The notes below the pieces were generated by a model, which ran no database searches, was not told the origin of the DNA, and saw only the letters and a list, made by a program, of their open reading frames with translations. A stretch of 64,000 nucleotides of DNA from Polyangiaceae bacterium (GTDB taxonomy: Bacteria; Myxococcota_A; Polyangia; Polyangiales; Polyangiaceae): NCBI GenBank assembly GCA_016719945.1, contig JADJYE010000002.1, forward strand, positions 310,001-374,000, read 5' to 3'. Both the position numbers and the translations under genes were made by a program. Within the stretch, counting starts at the first letter, position 1; every line of letters starts with the position of its first letter. This document shows positions 1 through 8,137 of this stretch, one piece after another.

Positions 1-1
1 C

Positions 2-445
2 TGCGGAGACGGCTTCTGCGATCCGGTCTGCGAGGACTCCTTCAGCTGCCCGCTCGACTGCGGCAGCCAGTGCTTCTGCGGAGACTTCTTCTGCGATCCG
101 TTCTGCGAAGACCTCAACATCTGCCCGCAGGATTGCCTGCAGCAGTGCGCGTGCGGAAACTTCGTGTGCGAGCCGTTCTGCGGTGAAGACCCGTTCAACT
201 GTACGAACGACTGCGGCGTGTGTGAGTGCGGGGATGGCATCTGTCAGTCCCAATGTTTCGAGGAGCAGACTTGCCCGGAGGACTGCTTCGGTGGCTGCTT
301 CTGCGGGGACGGCCTGTGCGATCCGGGGTGCGGGGAGAACGTCTTCAACTGCCTCCCGGACTGCCTCGCGCTGTGCCTGTGCGGCAACGGCGTCTGCGAG
401 CAGTTCTGCGGCGAGTCGGAGGACACCTGCCCGCTCGACTGTTGA
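2..445 (+). CDS. Cys-rich tandem-repeat secreted protein, C-terminal part (5' end outside window)
   Basis: The reading frame is open from the first bases of the window and stops at TGA 443-445, so this is the C-terminal end of a longer protein. About 148 residues are visible. They form six tandem units of 25-26 residues (the last truncated at 21), each built on the pattern CGDGxCDPxC..(E/N)xxxCPxDCxxxC. Every unit keeps six or seven cysteines, which suggests small disulfide-bonded knots in an extracytoplasmic protein. Such Cys-rich repeats are common in secreted or surface proteins of myxobacteria; the exact family is not certain. A GTG at 164 is inside the repeat array and is not a believable start. 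There is no MYXO-CTERM tail: the protein ends directly after the last repeat. Function unknown. Confidence 0.8.
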   Translation, partial: CGDGFCDPVCEDSFSCPLDCGSQCFCGDFFCDPFCEDLNICPQDCLQQCACGNFVCEPFCGEDPFNCTNDCGVCECGDGICQSQCFEEQTCPEDCFGGCFCGDGLCDPGCGENVFNCLPDCLALCLCGNGVCEQFCGESEDTCPLDC

Positions 446-512
446 CGAGAGCCTGAGCTCCTGCTGAAACCAGGGTCTGCCGCCATCGCGCGGGGGACCC
501 CGAAGGAGCTGC

Positions 513-1334
513 ATGTCCCGAGCAACCACAGACCCGCCGACGCCCGGAGCCGAGCTCACGCCGCTCCGCCTGGCGGCCTTCAACGCGGTCTTCTGGCCCT
601 ACCTGATGACGACGACAGCGCTCTCGCTCGCGCCCACGCTCGGCGCGTACGCGCTCAGCGTGTTCGACAAGGAGAAGAACCTCCTGCGCCGCTTCACCGA
701 GGAGTGGGGGGCGCACTACCTCGAGCGCTCGCCGGGCGCCGGCGTGACGGTGCTCGGCCGCGAGCGGGCCCCGATCGGTCGGCCAGCGGTGTACGTCGCG
801 AACCACGAATCGATGGTAGACATCCTCGCGATCATGTCCGCGCGGCTCCCGGCCTTGTGGGTGAGCAAGGTCGAGAATTTCTACGCGCCGGTGCTCGGCC
901 TCAACATGCTGCTCAACGGGTACATCCCCGTGAAGCGCGGCTTCCAGCCAAGCATCACCCGCACGATGCGGCGCTGCCTGCGCGAGCTCGGCGACGGGCG
1001 CTCGCTCATCGTGTTCCCCGAGGGCACGCGCTCCGAAGACGGCAACCTGCGCTCGTTCTTCCGCGGCGCGTTCTTCTTGTCGACGCGCGCCAGGGTGCCG
1101 ATCGTGCCCATCTGCCTCGACGGCACGCGCGGCGTCCTGCAAAAGGGCAGCATGATGGTGCACCCGCGCCCGGTGACGCTCCAGATCCTCGACCCCATCG
1201 ATCCGCGCGTCGTCGACTACGACAGCCGGCGGCTCCGCGATCTGGTGCGCGCGGTGATGACCGACGAGCTCGCGCGCATGCGCGGTGACCTGCAACGGCG
1301 GCCCACCGCGGGCTCGGCCTCCGCGCAGCCATGA
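513..1334 (+). CDS. plsC: 1-acyl-sn-glycerol-3-phosphate acyltransferase (PlsC family)
   Basis: Predicted membrane-associated acyltransferase that transfers a fatty acyl group to lysophosphatidic acid to give phosphatidic acid in phospholipid synthesis. The 273-residue product has the family HX4D catalytic motif (His98...Asp103 in NHESMVD) and the FPEGTR substrate-binding motif at about 168-173. An N-terminal hydrophobic stretch (about 20-50) could anchor it to the inner membrane. The ATG at 513 is preceded by GGAG at 505-508, a good ribosome site. Its stop overlaps the next start (ATGA at 1331-1334), so the two genes are probably translationally coupled, although the second product is a protease-like protein. 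Acyl-chain or acceptor specificity cannot be read from the sequence; a lipid-A or ornithine-lipid acyltransferase of the same superfamily is the main alternative. Confidence 0.88.
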   Translation: MSRATTDPPTPGAELTPLRLAAFNAVFWPYLMTTTALSLAPTLGAYALSVFDKEKNLLRRFTEEWGAHYLERSPGAGVTVLGRERAPIGRPAVYVANHESMVDILAIMSARLPALWVSKVENFYAPVLGLNMLLNGYIPVKRGFQPSITRTMRRCLRELGDGRSLIVFPEGTRSEDGNLRSFFRGAFFLSTRARVPIVPICLDGTRGVLQKGSMMVHPRPVTLQILDPIDPRVVDYDSRRLRDLVRAVMTDELARMRGDLQRRPTAGSASAQP

Positions 1335-1888
1335 CCTGCATCGTCGGGCTCGTCGAGAAGAAGATCGTCTACATCGGGGCAGACTCGGCCTCCGTCTCCG
1401 GGTGGACCTCGCGCGTCACTCGACTGCCGAAGGTGTTCAAGAAGGGGCCCTTCCTGATCGGCTACACGACGAGCTTCCGCATGGGGCAGCTGCTCGAGCA
1501 CGCTCTGCAGGTGCCCGCGCAGCCCGCGAGCGAGCGCGACGACATGCGCTACATGGTCACCGTCTTCGTCGAGCACGTGCGGCAGCTCTTGAAGGAGCGG
1601 GGCATGGCGAAGATCGAGGCCAACTCCGAGAGCGGCGGCCAGTTCTTGGTGGGGTACCGCTCCCGGCTCTACTCGGTCCAGGCAGATTTTCAGGTGAACG
1701 AGATGGCCGACGGCTTCGACGCGGCCGGGAGCGGCGCAGAGTACGCGCTCGGCGCGCTCGCCGCGCTGCGAGGGGTGCCGCCCGTGCGGCGGCTGAAGCG
1801 CGCGCTGGAGATCAGCGCGCACTTCAACATGGGCGTCTGCGCCCCGTTCTTCGTCCGCGCGATGAAGCCGGCGGCTACCCGATCTTGA
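1331..1888 (+). CDS. Proteasome/HslV-type Ntn-hydrolase protein
   Basis: The 185-residue product begins Met-Thr-Cys-Ile-Val-Gly. If the initiator Met is removed, Thr becomes residue 1, and Asp falls exactly at 17 (GADSA) and Lys exactly at 33 (PKVF). This is the Thr1/Asp17/Lys33 catalytic arrangement of proteasome beta subunits and HslV. Length is close to HslV (about 175). The IVG...YIGADSA and GYTTSFRMGQ segments also match this fold. No ATPase partner (HslU/ClpX type) is adjacent. It follows the acyltransferase with a 4-base overlap, and its last 14 bases overlap the convergent Hsp20 gene. I infer a self-compartmentalised peptidase with a role in protein quality control; substrate and assembly are unknown. 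Related proteins are often annotated only as hypothetical. Confidence 0.72.
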   Translation: MTCIVGLVEKKIVYIGADSASVSGWTSRVTRLPKVFKKGPFLIGYTTSFRMGQLLEHALQVPAQPASERDDMRYMVTVFVEHVRQLLKERGMAKIEANSESGGQFLVGYRSRLYSVQADFQVNEMADGFDAAGSGAEYALGALAALRGVPPVRRLKRALEISAHFNMGVCAPFFVRAMKPAATRS

Positions 1889-2252
1889 CCGCGATCTGCC
1901 GCGGGCGCGCGGAGCTCTTGCGCGGGATCTTGAGCGCGAGCACGCCCGCCTCGAGCTTCGCCTCGATGCCCTCGGCGTCGTAGTCGACGGGGACAGTGAA
2001 CACGCGGCGGTAGGCGACGGGCGCCTGGCCTTCGACCTCCCGGGTGGCCGTCAACGTGAGCGCGTCTTTCTCCAGGTCGAGGCTCAGATCCGAGGGCTTC
2101 ACCCCCGGCAGATCGACCATCACGAGCACGTCGCTCGCGCTCTCGTACACGTCGACCGACGGCGTCACCGCGGCGGTCGCTCGCGCGGGCCTCTCTTGCT
2201 TGGTGGCGCCGTTCTTCGGCGCGGTCTGGGTCGTCACGTTCTGCTGCTGCAT
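1875..2252 (-). CDS. Small heat-shock protein, Hsp20/alpha-crystallin family
   Basis: A 125-residue small heat-shock protein. An alpha-crystallin domain occupies roughly residues 35-120, with the characteristic VMVDLPGVKPSDLSL strand/loop, LTLTA strand and C-terminal GVLALKIPR (the A-x-x-x-G-V-L motif). It is an ATP-independent holdase that binds unfolding proteins in the cytoplasm. I chose the ATG at 2252 because an excellent Shine-Dalgarno stretch (AGGAGGGAGAG) lies just upstream. A GTG at 2273 would read through that site and overlap the upstream gene. It lies 17 bases behind a second Hsp20 gene and is probably co-transcribed with it. The C-terminal I-x-I/V-type oligomerisation motif is represented by IAVKIG at the end. 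Confidence 0.9.
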   Translation of the reverse strand: MQQQNVTTQTAPKNGATKQERPARATAAVTPSVDVYESASDVLVMVDLPGVKPSDLSLDLEKDALTLTATREVEGQAPVAYRRVFTVPVDYDAEGIEAKLEAGVLALKIPRKSSARPRQIAVKIG

Positions 2253-2269
2253 GATCTCTCCCTCCTCCC

Positions 2270-2710
2270 TCACGCGCTCGCCACGGGCTTCGCGCCCACG
2301 ACCGGGATCTTGCGCGGCGCCGCGTCCGCCGCCTTCGGCGCGCGGACCTCGAGCACGCCGTCTCGAAGCGTCGCCACCACACCTGCGCCGTCGACGCGGA
2401 CTGGCAGCTCGATCTGCCGGTGCAAGCCGGTCGCCGCGCGTTCGGCGCGGACCAAGCGGTAGCCCTCGCGCTGCTTCTTGGGCAGCTGCGCCTTCAGCGT
2501 GAGCACGTCGCCCTCGAGCGTCACCTCGACGTCTTGCTCGGTCACGCCGGGCAGATCGACGAAGAAGAGGAGCTCGCTGCCTGCGTCGCGGAAGTAGATC
2601 GGGGGCCCACCAGGGGAATTCGTGCGGCCAGCGCGGAGCCGGCCGAGGTCGCGTTCGAATGAGTCCATCCAGTTGAAACGATCCGTGAAATCAAAAAACG
2701 GGCTGAGCAT
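2270..2710 (-). CDS. Small heat-shock protein, Hsp20/alpha-crystallin family
   Basis: A 146-residue Hsp20 chaperone, first gene of a two-gene hsp20 operon. The N-terminus (MLSPFFDFTDRFN...SFERDL) resembles the hydrophobic arm of other bacterial Hsp20 proteins. The crystallin domain (about 38-130) contains LLFFVDLPGVTEQDV, DVLTLKAQ and DGVLEVRAP. GGAGGAGA immediately upstream of the ATG at 2710 is a strong ribosome-binding site. The sequence differs clearly from its downstream neighbour, so the pair are paralogues rather than a recent duplication. Two co-operating Hsp20 species could form mixed oligomers; that is inference. Confidence 0.92.
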   Translation of the reverse strand: MLSPFFDFTDRFNWMDSFERDLGRLRAGRTNSPGGPPIYFRDAGSELLFFVDLPGVTEQDVEVTLEGDVLTLKAQLPKKQREGYRLVRAERAATGLHRQIELPVRVDGAGVVATLRDGVLEVRAPKAADAAPRKIPVVGAKPVASA

Positions 2711-2737
2711 GGTCTCCTCCGGGGCCGAGACAGCCCG

Positions 2738-2765
2738 AACATTGGCACTGGGTTTTCCATGTCAA
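2738..2765 (-). promoter_or_regulatory. Candidate promoter for the hsp20 pair
   Basis: On the minus strand a perfect TTGACA (complement of 2760-2765) lies 16 bases from a poor -10 (AATGTT, complement of 2738-2743), upstream of the Hsp20 ATG at 2710. No CIRCE inverted repeat is visible. The -10 is weak, so this is a suggestion only; it could instead belong to an ECF or heat-shock sigma factor. Confidence 0.3.
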
Positions 2766-2794
2766 GACACCGACGCCCGCTCTACTCTCGGCGC

Positions 2795-3730
2795 GTGAAC
2801 GCCGCCCGAATCGCCCTCGCCGCCGGTCTCGGCCTCGCCGCGCTCCACCCCACCGCCGCCCGGGCCGAAGACCCGCCCCTGCCCAAGGTGCCGACCCACC
2901 GCATCAGCTACGACACGACCTTCGGCGTTCGGCTCAACCCGCTCGGCCTCGAGCTCCAGAACAACCTGGCGTACCGGCACCGGTTCTACGACTCGGACTC
3001 GCGCGCGCTGCGCGACAACGGCTTCGGCGTCGGGTTGAGCCCCACCGTGAGCCCGTCGATCTCGAGGATGGGCGGGTTCGTCGAGGTGCGCCCCCTCACG
3101 CTCCTCACGCTCCAGGCGGGCGTCCACCACGTGGGGTATCTCGGCTCGTTCGACAACCTGCAGAGCTACGCGCTCGCCTCCGAAGACTTCTCCGACACCG
3201 CGCGCGACGTCGGCGACGAGGCCGGGCGCGCGTACCCGACGCACGGGCTCGAGGCGTACTTGCGAGCTCAGGCGCTCGCGAAGATCGGCCCGATCGTCAT
3301 CCGCGACGAGGTGACCTTCACGTTCTCGTCGCTCGCCCTCAAGGACGGCTCGAGCCACTACTATCACCCGAGGTTCGACCTGCTCGTCCCGAACGACGGG
3401 TGGTTCGTCCACAACGACACCGACCTCGTCTACTTCTCCGACTTTGGCCTCGTCGCAGGCGCGCGCGTGTCGACGACCCACGCCTTCACGCCAGACGAGA
3501 GCCTCGGCACCTCGGCCTCGGAGACGAACTCGCCGATGCTCCGCCTGGGGCCGCTGCTCGCGTACACGATCTTCGACACGCCCGGCGCCTCCTTCAACAA
3601 GCCGACGTTCATCGGCATGGCCCAGTGGTGGGTGCTTCACCGCTTCCGGACCGGCGAGGACGTCCACCAGGGGATCCCCTACGCCACCGTCGCGTTCCGG
3701 TTCGAAGGAGACCTGTTCCGCAGCGACTGA
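2795..3730 (+). CDS. Predicted outer-membrane/secreted protein with signal peptide, unknown function
   Basis: From the GTG at 2795 the product is 311 residues and opens with a textbook signal peptide (MNAARIALAAGLGLAALHPTAARA, likely cut before EDPP). An upstream in-frame ATG at 2759 would add 12 charged residues and run through the hsp20 promoter region, so I prefer the GTG. After the signal the protein is rich in alternating aromatic/hydrophobic segments and ends in an aromatic-containing strand (VAFRFEGDLF), the style of an outer-membrane beta-barrel. Similar proteins in myxobacteria are uncharacterised. It ends 11 bases before the convergent regulator gene. Confidence 0.75.
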   Translation: MNAARIALAAGLGLAALHPTAARAEDPPLPKVPTHRISYDTTFGVRLNPLGLELQNNLAYRHRFYDSDSRALRDNGFGVGLSPTVSPSISRMGGFVEVRPLTLLTLQAGVHHVGYLGSFDNLQSYALASEDFSDTARDVGDEAGRAYPTHGLEAYLRAQALAKIGPIVIRDEVTFTFSSLALKDGSSHYYHPRFDLLVPNDGWFVHNDTDLVYFSDFGLVAGARVSTTHAFTPDESLGTSASETNSPMLRLGPLLAYTIFDTPGASFNKPTFIGMAQWWVLHRFRTGEDVHQGIPYATVAFRFEGDLFRSD

Positions 3731-3741
3731 GCTCGAGCGAG

Positions 3742-4620
3742 CTACGAGAGGCGCTTCTTCATCCGGATCTCGTTGCCGCGCTCGTTGAAGCTCACCTCGT
3801 CCATGAAGGTGCGAATGAGCATCAAGCCGCGCCCGCTCGACTTCTCGAGGTTGGAGGCGTCGGTCGGGTCGGGCAGGGTCGACGGGTCGAAGCCAGGGCC
3901 CTCGTCGATGATCACGTAGGCGACCTCGGCCGGCGCATAGCGGGCGATGACGGTGACCTTGCGCCCCGCAAACGGCTCGCTCCGCTGGCGCTCCTCGATG
4001 GTGTGCGCGAAGGAGGGGCCCCCGTCCTCGAGCAGCGAGGAGCTCACCTCCAGGTTGCCATGCACGATCGCGTTGACGATCGCCTCTCGGAGGGCCACCG
4101 CCACCTGAACGACGGAGGTGCCGTCGACCGCGCCGAGCTGGAGCAGCTGAGCCTCGAGCTGGCCGACGACGTCGCCGAGCGCCTGGAGATCCGTGCCGAG
4201 CACATAGCGGATCTCCCGAGCGTCGAGCGGGTCGACCGTGCTCACCCGACCAACGTCGTGGGAGATCGTGACCAGCGCCGCGATCGTGTCGCACAGGTCG
4301 CCCGCGAGGCGGCGCTTGGGGACGAAGCTCGCCGCGCCCGTCTTGAGCGCCAGCATCGCGATCTGCTCGCTGCCGTGCGCCGTCATCAGCACGATGGGCA
4401 GCGACGGGAAGCGCTGGCGCGCGATCTCGACCAGCTCGAGGCCGGTCATGTTCGGCATCTGCAGGTCGGTGACGACGACGTCCGGCATCGCCCGCTCCAT
4501 CTGCTCGAGCGCGTCTCTGCCGTCGGTGGCGTACTCGACCTCGAAGCCCCGCTTCGTGAGCAACGCGCCCGCGAGGCGGCGATCGATCGCGGAGTCGTCG
4601 ACGACGAGGACGAAGGTCAT
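3742..4620 (-). CDS. Response regulator with C-terminal RsbW-like HATPase domain
   Basis: A 292-residue two-domain protein. Residues 1-115 are a receiver domain with acidic pocket Asp8/Asp9, phospho-acceptor Asp52 (VVVTDLQMP), Thr80 and Lys102. Residues 150-292 are a GHKL ATPase of the anti-sigma/serine-kinase type: N-box REAIVNAIVHGN (178-189), G1 DEGPGF (239-244) and G2 GRGLML (263-268), ending MDEVSFNERGNEIRMKKR as in RsbW-like proteins. The combination suggests phosphorylation-controlled binding or phosphorylation of an anti-sigma antagonist. It lies 41 bases downstream of the hybrid kinase gene on the same strand, so that kinase is the likely phosphodonor. No STAS-domain partner is visible nearby. 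Confidence 0.87.
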   Translation of the reverse strand: MTFVLVVDDSAIDRRLAGALLTKRGFEVEYATDGRDALEQMERAMPDVVVTDLQMPNMTGLELVEIARQRFPSLPIVLMTAHGSEQIAMLALKTGAASFVPKRRLAGDLCDTIAALVTISHDVGRVSTVDPLDAREIRYVLGTDLQALGDVVGQLEAQLLQLGAVDGTSVVQVAVALREAIVNAIVHGNLEVSSSLLEDGGPSFAHTIEERQRSEPFAGRKVTVIARYAPAEVAYVIIDEGPGFDPSTLPDPTDASNLEKSSGRGLMLIRTFMDEVSFNERGNEIRMKKRLS

Positions 4621-4661
4621 CGCGCCGCGAGCATAGCCGCTTTCGGTGCGACCGTGAGGGA

Positions 4662-7130
4662 TCAGGGGCGTCGCTGCACGAACGCGCCGACCTCTGCCAG
4701 CAGGCGTGCGTACGCCACCTTGAGCGCCTCGACCTTGGGCGCGGCGTCCTCCAGCGCCCCGTGTTTTCCCAGCTGCTCGAGGCTCTTCGCCTCGGCCAGC
4801 GCGGGGCGCGCGCCGAAGTGGTCTGCCTGGCCCTTGAGGGTGTGCGCCATGCGGGTGAACGTGGCTGCGTCCTGCTTGCGGAGGGCGTCCTCGAGCTCGC
4901 GCAAGAGGCGGGGGGCCTCCTCGAGCAACATCGCGCCGAGCTCCCGCGCGAGCTCGCGATCCCCGCCCGCGCGCGCGAGGGCCGCCGACTCGTCGAAGAA
5001 CGTGGCGCCTCCCTCCCCCGACGACCGCTCCGGCGGAGGCTCCGACACGCGCGTCAGGTCGGCCCTCCCATCGGCCGAGCCGCGCGCGACGAGCCGCTCG
5101 ATCTCCGCGAACAGCTCCCCGATGCGGATGGGCTTCGTCACGTAGCCGTCGAAGCCCGCCTCGACGCACTTTTCGCGGTCGCCCTTCATCGCGTGCGCCG
5201 TCACCGCGATGATCGGGAGGCGCGCGCCCTCGGCCCTCGCCTCACGGCGGCGGACCTCCCTCACGGTGCTCAGGCCGTCGAGGATCGGCATCTGGATGTC
5301 CATCAGCGCGACATCGTAGGCCCCGGTCTCGAGCGCGCCGAGCGCCGCGCGACCGTCGCCGACGCCGACGACGGCGTGTCCCGCCTTCTCGAGGATCCTC
5401 GTCATCAGCTTCAGGTTGACCGCGCTGTCTTCGGCGACGAGCACGCGGAGCGGGCCGGTGCCTCCGAGCATGCGCGTGCTCGGGGGGGCGTCGAGCACGC
5501 TCGGCCGCATCCCGAGCGCGGAGAGCAAGGCGTCCCGGAGCGCGTCGGGCAGGACCGGCTTCACGACGTACGCGGGGAACCCGAGCTCGCGGCAGCGCGC
5601 GGCGCTCTCGTTCTGCGTCGGCGCGCTCAGCATCATCACCACGGGGGCCTTCGTCGCCTCAGCGAGCCGCTTCGCGAGGGACAGCCCGTCGCCGCCCCGG
5701 GTCAGCGACTGATCGACCACACACACGCCGATCGAGGCGCCGCGCGCTTGTGCCAGCTCCAGCGCTTCGGCCTGCGAGCCGGCCGCGCGGACGTCGAGCT
5801 CGAGATCCGCGAGCGTCCCCTGGAGGGCCGCGCGAGAGGTGGCGTTGTCGTCGACCAAGAGCACCGTGAGCGGCTCTGGGAGCTCGACCGACGGGGGCGG
5901 GGACTCTGCCCCGACCTCCACCTTGAGCGGGAGCTCGATGCGGAACGTGCTCCCCACGCCCAGCGCGCTCTCCAAGGTCAGCGTCCCGCCCATCATCTTC
6001 GCGAGCCGGCTCGAGATCGTCAGGCCCAGGCCGGTGCCTCCGAAGCGGCGGCTCGCGGAGCCGTCTGCCTGCGTGAAGGCCTCGAACACCAGCTGCTGCT
6101 TGTCCTTCGCGATGCCGATGCCGGTGTCGCGAACGGCGATCGAGAGGCGCGCGGCGTCGCCGTCGCCCTCGCGTGCCTCGACGTCCACGACGACCTCCCC
6201 TTCGTCGGTGAACTTGATCGCGTTGCCGACCAGGTTGATCAGGATCTGACGAAGGCGCTGCTCGTCTCCCACCACCCTACGCGGGACGGTCCGAGGGAGC
6301 TTCACGACCAGCTCCAGCTCCTTCGAATGGGCGCGCAGCGCGAAGCTCTTCATCACGGAGGAGAGCGTGGAGTGGAGATCGAACGCGGCCTCGTCGAGCT
6401 CCAGCTTCCCCGACTCGATCTTCGAAAAATCGAGCAGATCGTTGATCAGCACGAGCAGCGCCTCGGCGCTCGTCTTCACGGTGTCGAGGTAGTCCCGCTG
6501 CTCGCGCGTCAGCTCGGTGTCGAGCGCCAGGGTCGTCATCCCCAGGATGCCGTTCATCGGCGTCCGGATCTCGTGGCTCACGTTCGCGAGGAAGTAGCTC
6601 TTCGAGCGGTTCGCCGCCTCTGCAGCCTCCTTCGCCTGCGACAGCTCCGCCTCGGCCTTGCGGCGAGCGGCGAGCAGCGCGAGCAGGGAGGACGAGTGCT
6701 CGCGCTCTTGCCGCAGGGTCACCTCGGCGTAGCGCTCCGCGGCGCGCTTCGAGAAGCCGCTCATCACCACGATGACGGGGGTCGTCACCAGGTGGACCAG
6801 CACGCGCAGGAGGTTGTCCTCGGTGTAGCGGAACGACCACGCCGGGTCCGCGTGGAACCCCGCGATGTAGGTCACGGTCAGCGCCGCCGTGACGAGGCCG
6901 ACCTTCATTCCCCCCGTGAAGGCGGAGAACACGCAGATGGTCATCAGGATCGCGGGCGGGTTCGGCACCCGCAGGTCGAGCTGCCCGACGAGCTCGACCA
7001 CCATGATCACGCCGAGCGCGAGGAACGGCCCGAGGAAGGCGTTGGGGCCCTTGCCCAGGATCGTTCGGACCTCCTCCTCCTCGTCGGTCTCGCGCTCGCC
7101 GTCCGGCTCGTCGTCGGGAGTCGGGGGCAT
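4662..7130 (-). CDS. Hybrid sensor histidine kinase (TM-HisKA-HATPase-REC-REC-Hpt)
   Basis: An 822-residue membrane-bound phosphorelay kinase. An acidic N-terminus is followed by three to four hydrophobic segments (about 31-125) and a coiled region. Then come HisKA with phospho-His186 (NVSHEIRTP), a HATPase with N-box (about 297-307), G1 DTGIGI (335-340) and G2 GTGLGL (365-370), a first receiver with putative phospho-Asp473, a second receiver with Asp611 (MDIQMP), and a C-terminal Hpt domain with His763 (HTLKGQ). Receiver 1 lacks the usual MD-x-MP context, so it may be regulatory. No extracellular sensor domain is obvious; the membrane segment may itself sense. The ATG at 7130 lies inside the 3' part of the upstream gene. 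The likely output is the REC-HATPase protein encoded just downstream. Confidence 0.92.
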   Translation of the reverse strand: MPPTPDDEPDGERETDEEEEVRTILGKGPNAFLGPFLALGVIMVVELVGQLDLRVPNPPAILMTICVFSAFTGGMKVGLVTAALTVTYIAGFHADPAWSFRYTEDNLLRVLVHLVTTPVIVVMSGFSKRAAERYAEVTLRQEREHSSSLLALLAARRKAEAELSQAKEAAEAANRSKSYFLANVSHEIRTPMNGILGMTTLALDTELTREQRDYLDTVKTSAEALLVLINDLLDFSKIESGKLELDEAAFDLHSTLSSVMKSFALRAHSKELELVVKLPRTVPRRVVGDEQRLRQILINLVGNAIKFTDEGEVVVDVEAREGDGDAARLSIAVRDTGIGIAKDKQQLVFEAFTQADGSASRRFGGTGLGLTISSRLAKMMGGTLTLESALGVGSTFRIELPLKVEVGAESPPPSVELPEPLTVLLVDDNATSRAALQGTLADLELDVRAAGSQAEALELAQARGASIGVCVVDQSLTRGGDGLSLAKRLAEATKAPVVMMLSAPTQNESAARCRELGFPAYVVKPVLPDALRDALLSALGMRPSVLDAPPSTRMLGGTGPLRVLVAEDSAVNLKLMTRILEKAGHAVVGVGDGRAALGALETGAYDVALMDIQMPILDGLSTVREVRRREARAEGARLPIIAVTAHAMKGDREKCVEAGFDGYVTKPIRIGELFAEIERLVARGSADGRADLTRVSEPPPERSSGEGGATFFDESAALARAGGDRELARELGAMLLEEAPRLLRELEDALRKQDAATFTRMAHTLKGQADHFGARPALAEAKSLEQLGKHGALEDAAPKVEALKVAYARLLAEVGAFVQRRP

Positions 7131-8134
7131 GGCCCCGTGAACGTACCCGAGATCGACAGGCCCGACGGGCCGACGCCGAGCCGCACCCTCGCCGCGGCGG
7201 GCTTCTTCGTCGTGGTGACGACCTCGTCTTGCCCGACGGTGAAGAACAGCACCGTCGCGGCGCCGAGGCAGGCGAGCCCCGCGGCGCCGAGGCCCCACGC
7301 GGCGTGCTCGTAGCGCTGGCCGCGCTCGGCGACCTCGACGAGCGCGGGATCGCAGCCCGTGTCGTCCCCGCCGCACGAGTCGCGGACCTCCCCGATCGCG
7401 GCTTGGCGCAGGCCGATCATCACGCCGGCTCCCGCGAGGCTCGCCAGGCCCACGGCCCCCACCGCGAAGAACGGGACCTTCGTCCCGGCGATCACCGTCG
7501 TCGTGGTCTCGGGTGGCGGCGGGGCGACCACCTCGGGGGCGGCCTTGGGCGCCGCCGGCACCTTGATCTCCAGCCGCTCGCCCTCGGCCACCGAGATCGT
7601 GCGGAGCTTGCGGGTCTTGCCGCCCTCCTTCACGGTCACGTCGTGCGCGCCGGGGTCGAGGGTCGTCTGCGCGCGCGCCTTGATGGTGCCGAGCTCCAAC
7701 GCGCCAACGGCGACGACCGCCTCGCCGCCGTCGCTCACCTCGATGACCAGCACGGGGATCCGCGCCTCGAGCGCGGCGATGCGGCCGGGCGCCGAGTCGA
7801 GCACGTCTTTGGCGCTGTCGGGATCGGCCTCGGCCAGCTTGAGCGCCTGTTCGAAGCCGGTCTTGGCCTCGCGCAGCCGGTTGAGGTTCTCGTGGCAGAG
7901 CGCGACGTGGAACCGGACCTGGGGGCTCGACTTGGCCTTGGCGACCTCTTCGAAGACGGTGAGCGCCTCGGCCCACCTCTGCTTCGACTCGAGCTCGATC
8001 CCCTCCTTGAACCGCTTGCGCAGGCTGTCGAGGTCGACCTCCGACCCGTCTTCCGGGGGCGCTGCCGCGGTCGTCGGGGCCAGGGTCCCGAGCGCGAGCG
8101 CGACGAACAGAGGTGCGAACCAGCCCCTCGCCAT
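7007..8134 (-). CDS. Secreted TPR/PEGA-like membrane protein of myxobacterial type
   Basis: The 375-residue reading begins with a signal peptide (MARGWFAPLFVALALGTLAPTTAAA). It continues with TPR-like helices (about 35-110: WAEALTVFEEVA, FHVALCHENLNR), a PEGA-like beta segment (LDPGAHDVTVKEGGKTR), a Pro/Thr-rich linker, and two hydrophobic segments separated by a small Cys-containing loop. This layout recurs in another gene here (37380-38204). The family normally ends near GPSGLSISGTF. Here the frame continues for about 45 low-complexity Arg/Ser residues and overlaps the kinase gene by 124 bases, so the true stop may have been lost through a sequencing error. Four bases separate its start from the end of coaX. 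Function unknown, probably envelope. Confidence 0.72.
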   Translation of the reverse strand: MARGWFAPLFVALALGTLAPTTAAAPPEDGSEVDLDSLRKRFKEGIELESKQRWAEALTVFEEVAKAKSSPQVRFHVALCHENLNRLREAKTGFEQALKLAEADPDSAKDVLDSAPGRIAALEARIPVLVIEVSDGGEAVVAVGALELGTIKARAQTTLDPGAHDVTVKEGGKTRKLRTISVAEGERLEIKVPAAPKAAPEVVAPPPPETTTTVIAGTKVPFFAVGAVGLASLAGAGVMIGLRQAAIGEVRDSCGGDDTGCDPALVEVAERGQRYEHAAWGLGAAGLACLGAATVLFFTVGQDEVVTTTKKPAAARVRLGVGPSGLSISGTFTGPCPRLPTTSRTASARPTRRRRSERSWARAPTPSSGRSSRSA

Positions 8135-8137
8135 GGG

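Noticed and set aside
164..445. A complete 93-residue gene starting at GTG 164
   Set aside because: The same Cys repeats continue in frame upstream to the window edge, so this is an internal codon of a longer gene.
2741..2757. TTGGCACTGGGTTTTCC as a sigma-54 promoter on the plus strand
   Set aside because: The GG/GC core spacing and the missing GC at -12 do not match TGGCAC-N5-TTGCW well enough, and no enhancer-binding context is visible.
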